Origin: Chitinophaga silvatica
GTDB lineage: Bacteria; Bacteroidota; Bacteroidia; Chitinophagales; Chitinophagaceae
NCBI RefSeq assembly: GCF_003419895.1
Contig: NZ_QPMM01000001.1
Coordinates: 806,001-870,000 of the forward strand
Reading direction: 5' to 3'
DNA length: 64,000 nt
Part shown: positions 59,915 through 64,000 of the stretch, piece after piece
How positions within the stretch are numbered: position 1 is the stretch's first letter
Layout: the number at the start of each line of letters is the position of its first letter
The notes under the pieces: model-generated
Seen by the model: only the letters and a program-made list of their open reading frames with translations
Databases searched by the model: none
What the model was told of the DNA's origin: nothing
Made by a program: the position numbers and the translations under genes

Positions 59915-61227
59915 TATAATATATTATATTCCTGTTGTTTCCAGATTCCAATTGGTTCATAGGAAGTTCCTTTGCCAATTACTGCCATGGGCATGGATTG
60001 GCCTCCGCTTATAGCCAGTAATTTCCAGATTTCCTTAAATCCTTTTTTCACGGGCATTAGTTGCATCTGACTATCCTGAAGCCACCATTGAGATTGATGA
60101 AAAACTGGTGTAATATTATTAATCGTGTATACCTGATCGTTATAGCAGGGCAAAACTTCACTTATTTCAGTTTGAGCCACCATTACCTCTTCCCAGTTAC
60201 TATAACCTGTGAATGCAGGTTGTAAGCTGATGGTGGAATGTTGTCTGATGACAGCTCTTAGCGGTGCAGCAGAAGGATAAAATGCAACTTCTGCCTGGAT
60301 GCAGGTTCCGGGCACTAAAGTTAGTGGAGGGAGCCCCTGATTTCTCATATAGAACTGCAATACCAGGGCTTTACGTTTGGTTTGTTGTCCGTATAACCAG
60401 TACCGATCGGTTATGAGCCTGTCTTCTTCAGTAGTTTGTTTACCCAGAATCAGCCAGGAATCGGAGATGCCGGGTTGTTCTTTAAGTTCGTCCTGCGACA
60501 CTGTAAACCCAATGAGGGAACGAAGATCCTGCCGGAGGGGTTCTGGTAGTTGTTCAATATTTTCGAATCCTTTGGTAACCAGGTAAATTCTTGCAAGTTG
60601 TTCGAGGAATGGAGATTGCCATCCTTCCTGATAGAAGCTGATTTCGGAGAGTTCTTTCAGCATGTTTGCCAATCCGGGAGCCTGAGCATCTATCATGCGT
60701 CTGCTGATGTTTTCGAAAAAGTGCTGATCTTTTTCGGGCAGGTCCATGATCCCGTTTCTAACCATGTCTTTTAGCCATTGGGTTAGTTCTGCAATGCCAT
60801 CCTGGACTTTTTGAGAGCGGGCTTCCAATCTTTTGGCCTGTGCCTTAGGATCAGGAGCTTTGGGATTAGCAGCAGCAACGGCTTTTTTCTCCTCTTTTTC
60901 GGCTCTTTTGGCCAACCATTCACTAACCCAGGCAGGAGGAGCGGTATCGGTAAATGAGTTGGATTGTCTGGAATATAATAGCATTAATCCCAGTCCATGT
61001 TTACAGGGAAATTTTCTGCTGGGGCAGCTACATTTAAATGCCATATCATTGATATCGATCTGGGTTTGATATGGTTTGCTACCGCTGCCCTGGCATTCGC
61101 CCCATAAAGCCTGCTCATTTACCCCTTTGCTTACCCATTTGGCCGGATTTGCAAGGTCTTTCCCGGATTTACGGGAAGAATCATCAGGTGCTAATGCGAG
61201 CACTTGTTCGTCGGATAGGTTTAACAT
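59914..61227 (-). CDS. SWIM zinc-finger protein (YehQ-like)
   Basis: A 437-aa cytosolic protein and first gene of the cluster. The SWIM motif is intact: Cys66-x-Cys68 and Cys75-x-His77 within FKCSCPSRKFPCKHGLG. SWIM domains bind zinc and mediate nucleic acid or protein contacts. A charged Ala/Lys linker (KRAEEKEEKKAVAAANPKAP) follows, and then an unassigned 300-residue C-terminal region. The last residues (KQQEYNIL) appear again in the chimeric mini-ORFs downstream. Regulation of the cluster is not visible; the 5' region 61228-61413 has no consensus promoter I can support. Confidence 0.85.
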   Translation of the reverse strand: MLNLSDEQVLALAPDDSSRKSGKDLANPAKWVSKGVNEQALWGECQGSGSKPYQTQIDINDMAFKCSCPSRKFPCKHGLGLMLLYSRQSNSFTDTAPPAWVSEWLAKRAEKEEKKAVAAANPKAPDPKAQAKRLEARSQKVQDGIAELTQWLKDMVRNGIMDLPEKDQHFFENISRRMIDAQAPGLANMLKELSEISFYQEGWQSPFLEQLARIYLVTKGFENIEQLPEPLRQDLRSLIGFTVSQDELKEQPGISDSWLILGKQTTEEDRLITDRYWLYGQQTKRKALVLQFYMRNQGLPPLTLVPGTCIQAEVAFYPSAAPLRAVIRQHSTISLQPAFTGYSNWEEVMVAQTEISEVLPCYNDQVYTINNITPVFHQSQWWLQDSQMQLMPVKKGFKEIWKLLAISGGQSMPMAVIGKGTSYEPIGIWKQQEYNIL

Positions 61228-61413
61228 AAAAATTCTCTGATCTTTTGGTTTTGAAAGGTAGAAAGCACAGGATGAAGTGGGACACAGCTATATCTTCCTA
61301 AAAAACGACAAAAAAATCTAACTAACTTCTTAATGATTATTTCCACCACAAATTAAATAATTTCATAAAACTTGAGCAAATATCAGAGATTGCTACGCAT
61401 TGTATTTGGTATT

Positions 61414-61659
61414 GGCTCGCGTAGCTCGCTTGTATTTCTCGCAGAGGCACAGAGATTAATATTAAGGCGCAAAGATTTTTTATATAAGAAAAAAGGATCG
61501 AAGCGAATATTTTAAGGATTTCGGATTAGTTTCAACAATAATAGAAACCTGTCAGAATCCTTAAAATATTCGCTTCGATCCTTAAAAAATTTGTAAAAAA
61601 ATCTTTGCGCCTTAATATTAATCTCTGTGCCTCTGCGAGAAAAATGCGAGCAACGCGAG
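61414..61659. repeat. Second long palindromic element of the same family
   Basis: The arms 61435-61481 and 61596-61642 are exact complements over 47 bp, and an inner pair at 61493-61520 / 61556-61583 is exact over 28 bp. An outer, imperfect pair (GCTCGCGTAGCTCGC near 61414 and GCGAGCAACGCGAGC near 61646) extends it to the sufT-like stop codon. The outer arm is homologous to that of the element at 48865 (shared AGAGATTAATATTAAG). No ORF lies inside. The remainder of 61228-61413 shows nothing else I can support. Confidence 0.95.
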
Positions 61660-61971
61660 CTACAGGAATCCCAGCTCCAGGCGGGCTTCTTCGCTCATCA
61701 TTTCTTTTGTCCAGGGTGGGTCGAAGGTCAGGTGCACATCTACTTCAGATACGCTTTCAATATTTCTGACTTTCTCATCTACTTCCCTGATGATATCTCC
61801 GGCTACGGGGCAACCGGGAGCCGTGAGTGTCATATCTATACCAATGCGGTTATTTTCTTTGACTTTAATAGCATAAACCAATCCGAGTTCCCAGATATTA
61901 ACAGGGATTTCAGGATCAAAAACGGTTTTTAACTGTGCTATTATTTCTTCTCTTAATTCAGCTTCACTCAT
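61660..61971 (-). CDS. DUF59/MIP18-type Fe-S assembly protein (SufT-like)
   Basis: A 103-aa cytosolic protein of the MIP18/DUF59 family: VFDPEIPVNIWELGLVY at about 17-33, the conserved Cys54 in LTAPGCPVAGDII, and DPPWTKEMMSEEARLELGF at the C-terminus. Homologues (SufT) help load Fe-S clusters onto client proteins. The start overlaps the sufE stop by 4 bp (ATGA), and it is the last gene of the suf operon. Its stop codon directly abuts the palindromic element at 61414-61659. Confidence 0.92.
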   Translation of the reverse strand: MSEAELREEIIAQLKTVFDPEIPVNIWELGLVYAIKVKENNRIGIDMTLTAPGCPVAGDIIREVDEKVRNIESVSEVDVHLTFDPPWTKEMMSEEARLELGFL

Positions 61972-62396
61972 TGCTGGTTAATTTTTGCCTGGTAAGCAAT
62001 TGCATACAGTTTCATTTGTTTCAGCATGCTTAGTAAGCCGTTGGAACGGGTAGGGGAGAGATGACTGCTCAACCCAATAGCTTCAATGAAAAAAATATCT
62101 GCAGCAGCGATATCCTTTGGAGTGTGACCGGAAAGTACGTAGATCATCAGGCTAACCAGTCCTTTTGTAATTACAGCATCACTATCGGCAGTAAAGTAAA
62201 GTTTACCATCATTGAGTTCTGTATGCAACCACACGCGCGACTGACATCCTTTGATGAGATTATCTGGTGTTTTATGGGCTTCATCGATTAGTGGGAGTTC
62301 TTTCCCAAGATGAATAATATATTCATACTTATCTTCCCAATTGCCCATCATTGAAAAATCCGAAATAATTTCTTCCTGTATTTCCTTAATTGTCAT
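61968..62396 (-). CDS. sufE: SufE sulfur-acceptor protein
   Basis: A 142-aa cytosolic protein that accepts sulfane sulfur from SufS. The active Cys51 lies in NLIKGCQSRVWLHTE, the same position as in E. coli SufE, and LSPTRSNGLLSMLKQMK closes the fold. An ATG at 62444 is in frame but overlaps sufS and adds a Cys-rich leader; the ATG at 62396 (MTIKEIQEEI) matches the family. It lies 10 bp after sufS and overlaps sufT by 4 bp. Confidence 0.93.
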   Translation of the reverse strand: MTIKEIQEEIISDFSMMGNWEDKYEYIIHLGKELPLIDEAHKTPDNLIKGCQSRVWLHTELNDGKLYFTADSDAVITKGLVSLMIYVLSGHTPKDIAAADIFFIEAIGLSSHLSPTRSNGLLSMLKQMKLYAIAYQAKINQQ

Positions 62397-62406
62397 AATC
62401 ACATTT

Positions 62407-63651
62407 TTACAAAAGCATGGAAGTGGCACGTTTGATACCAGCAACCAGTTTGTCTACTTCTTCTTTAGTATTATAAAAAGAAAGGGAAGCTCTTACTGTT
62501 CCGGGAATCTGAAACTGATCCATCAGTGGTTCGGTGCAGTGATGGCCAGTTCTTACAGCAATTCCCTGTTGGTCTAATAATTCTCCCATATCAAAAGGGT
62601 GAATATTATGTACCAGGAATGAGATAGCTCCACTTCTATGCGCTGCATCACCTATAAATCTGATCCCTTCAATTGTTCTTAATTCCTGCAGGGCGTAGGC
62701 AAGTAATTCTTCTTCCCATTGCTGAATTTTATCCAGTCCCACCTGTTGCAGATATTCGATAGCAGTGCCTAACGCTATTGCACCTGCAATATTGGGAGTT
62801 CCTGCTTCAAATTTATAAGGGAGTTCATTATACGTTGTTTTGGCAAAGGTAACAGTCTTGATCATATCACCACCGCCCTGGTAAGGAGGAAGTTTATTGA
62901 GCCATTCTGTTGTACCATATAAAACCCCTGTACCTGTAGGGCCATAAATTTTATGACCTGAGAAGGCAAGGAAATCTGGTTTTAAAGCCTGTACATCGAT
63001 GCTGATGTGTTGGATAGCCTGAGCGGCGTCCAGAAGAACCGGGATATTTCGTGCATGCGCCAACTTTATTATATCCTCAACGGGGTTAATGGTTCCCATT
63101 GTATTGGATACATAAGTAACGGCAACGATTTTAACGGAATCATCCAGTAATGCTTCAAAAGCATCCATTTGCAATTCGCCCAGTTCGTTGATAGGAATTA
63201 CTTTGAGGGTAGCTCCGGTATCTTCGCAGGCGATCTGCCAGGGAACAATATTGCTATGATGCTCCATGGCCGATATGATAACACTGTCACCAGGTTTCAG
63301 AAAGCGGCGGCTCATGGCATTGGCAACGAGATTGATGCCATCTGTGGTGCCTTTGGTAAAGATTATCTCATGCGAATGAGCTGCGTTGATGAAGCCAGCA
63401 ACAATATGGCGGGCTTGCTCATAAGCATTGGTTGCTACCTGGCTCAGATGATGTACCCCACGGTGCACATTACTATTGTAAGTTTCGTAATAATTTGCTT
63501 CCGCATCTATTACAACCTGAGGTTTCTGGGTAGTAGCTCCATTATCGAGGTATACCAGTGGTTTACCATGAACCTGTGTATGAAGGATAGGAAAATCTTT
63601 TCTTATCCTTTCTACATCAAGTGCGGTAGCTATGTTAGCAATTTGTTCCAT
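62407..63651 (-). CDS. sufS: SufS cysteine desulfurase
   Basis: A PLP-dependent class II cysteine desulfurase, 414 aa, that supplies sulfur for Fe-S clusters. PLP Lys234 is in FSGHKIYGPTG, the early block YLDNGATTQKPQVVID and the HHSNIVPW loop are present, and the catalytic Cys372 lies in VRTGHHCTEPLM, the short-loop class II arrangement. It is followed by sufE (10 bp) and preceded by sufD (6 bp) on the same strand, the standard operon. Confidence 0.96.
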   Translation of the reverse strand: MEQIANIATALDVERIRKDFPILHTQVHGKPLVYLDNGATTQKPQVVIDAEANYYETYNSNVHRGVHHLSQVATNAYEQARHIVAGFINAAHSHEIIFTKGTTDGINLVANAMSRRFLKPGDSVIISAMEHHSNIVPWQIACEDTGATLKVIPINELGELQMDAFEALLDDSVKIVAVTYVSNTMGTINPVEDIIKLAHARNIPVLLDAAQAIQHISIDVQALKPDFLAFSGHKIYGPTGTGVLYGTTEWLNKLPPYQGGGDMIKTVTFAKTTYNELPYKFEAGTPNIAGAIALGTAIEYLQQVGLDKIQQWEEELLAYALQELRTIEGIRFIGDAAHRSGAISFLVHNIHPFDMGELLDQQGIAVRTGHHCTEPLMDQFQIPGTVRASLSFYNTKEEVDKLVAGIKRATSMLL

Positions 63652-63657
63652 TGTAGT

Positions 63658-64000
63658 TTAGTTGTTCATGATCCCGGCAATCTGATCCTGCAAATGTTGT
63701 TGCAGTTCAGGAATGCTAACGTCATTGGTGATGTCGTGAGAAAATGCATTAACCATCAGCGCTTTTGCAGCGTCTTCACCAATACCGCGGGAACGTAGGT
63801 AAAACATAGATTCTTCACTGAACTGACCAGCAGTAAAACCATGGCTACATTTAACATCATCGGCATAGATTTCTAACTGAGGCTGAGAGTTGATATCAGC
63901 TTTATCGCCCAGCAGCAGGTTATTATTTTGCTGGAAGGCGTTAGTTTTCTGAGCTTCCTGATGTACCAGGATCTTACCGGTAAATACCGCATTGGAGCTA
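63658..64000 (-). CDS. sufD: SufD, Fe-S cluster scaffold component (5' end cut by the window)
   Basis: The minus-strand frame is open from the window edge to TAA at 63658-63660, giving about 113 C-terminal residues. The read-out includes VFTGKILVHQEAQKTNAFQQ, the family hallmark IYADDVKCSHG (the conserved Cys-Ser-His), and YLRSRGIGEDAAKALMVNAF. SufD works with SufB and SufC as the assembly scaffold. It is the first visible gene of the operon; sufB and sufC would lie beyond the window. It ends 6 bp before the sufS start codon. Confidence 0.92.
   Translation of the reverse strand, partial: SSNAVFTGKILVHQEAQKTNAFQQNNNLLLGDKADINSQPQLEIYADDVKCSHGFTAGQFSEESMFYLRSRGIGEDAAKALMVNAFSHDITNDVSIPELQQHLQDQIAGIMNN

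Larger units (their letters stand above)
59715..59917. repeat. 83-bp tandem duplication at the SWIM/DUF5691 junction
   Basis: Start-codon CAT triplets recur at 59746, 59829 and 59912, exactly 83 bp apart, each within a near-identical block (for example ACAATATGATTCCAGTGG). The outermost copy grades into the SWIM gene 3' end, which shows the same pattern (CAACAG..ATAATATATTATAATG) in diverged form. The two inner copies are nearly identical, so the duplication is recent. Each unit keeps the TAATG stop-start overlap. Confidence 0.95.

Noticed and set aside
63169..63798. 209-aa plus-strand ORF over sufS/sufD
   Set aside because: It is antisense to two well-supported suf genes; codon pattern is that of a shadow.

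Overview
The window is a chromosomal segment of a Bacteroidota bacterium, most likely a Chitinophaga-like member of the Chitinophagaceae. That assignment is inferred from two SusC/SusD pairs (one with a FecI/FecR-type sigma/anti-sigma unit and an STN domain), TTTG-N19-21-TAnnTTTG promoters, conjugative-transposon TraM/TraN proteins and DUF4998/DUF4959-type lipoproteins.

Region 1 (1-10157) is one end of an integrative conjugative element. It holds traM and traN flanked by two paralogous accessory genes, small DNA-binding proteins, a structured RNA candidate at 5354-5449 and, at 5818-7820, a retron-like unit. The unit has a good Bacteroidota promoter, a roughly 500-nt leader with a distant complementary pair and 14 copies of an octamer repeat, a small hydrophobic-tailed protein, an Xre-type HTH protein and a 269-aa reverse transcriptase with retron hallmarks (NTKAH, YVDD, ITG). 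The element ends with a tyrosine recombinase whose start faces the 3' end of tRNA-Pro(GGG); the other end lies outside the window.

Region 2 (10321-27122) holds two nutrient-uptake loci. The minus-strand operon is SusC, SusD, a DUF4959/DUF5000-like lipoprotein and a DUF4998-like lipoprotein. The plus-strand locus is ECF sigma factor, FecR anti-sigma, SusC with STN, and SusD, interrupted by a convergent lipoprotein gene. Between them sits an Xre regulator with two operator-like palindromes upstream. A REP/BIME-like cluster follows at 27139-27480.

Region 3 (27572-48862) is core metabolism and envelope: DoxX-like protein, old yellow enzyme, acyl-CoA desaturase, HdeD-like protein, a cobalamin side-chain pair (threonine-phosphate decarboxylase-like and CbiB), SMUG2-type glycosylase with a hybrid histidine kinase, YdcF-like protein, a SAM-I riboswitch with visible terminator and antiterminator before a cystathionine gamma-synthase family gene, glutamate-type symporter, TauE/SafE exporter, CNNM/CorC protein and pirin.

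Region 4 (49066-61227, minus strand) holds a GH20 hexosaminidase and then a six-gene cluster in transcription order SWIM zinc-finger, DUF5691, MoxR AAA ATPase, DUF5682, VWA and DUF4132. It resembles the poorly characterised E. coli yehI/yehLMPQ genes. The SWIM/DUF5691 junction carries two extra 83-bp tandem duplications that create two 27-codon chimeric ORFs joined by TAATG overlaps. Two long palindromic elements of one family (48865-49060 and 61414-61659) each abut the stop codon of a minus-strand gene.

Region 5 (61660-64000, minus strand) is a SUF iron-sulfur operon: sufD (cut by the window end), sufS, sufE and a DUF59/SufT-like gene.
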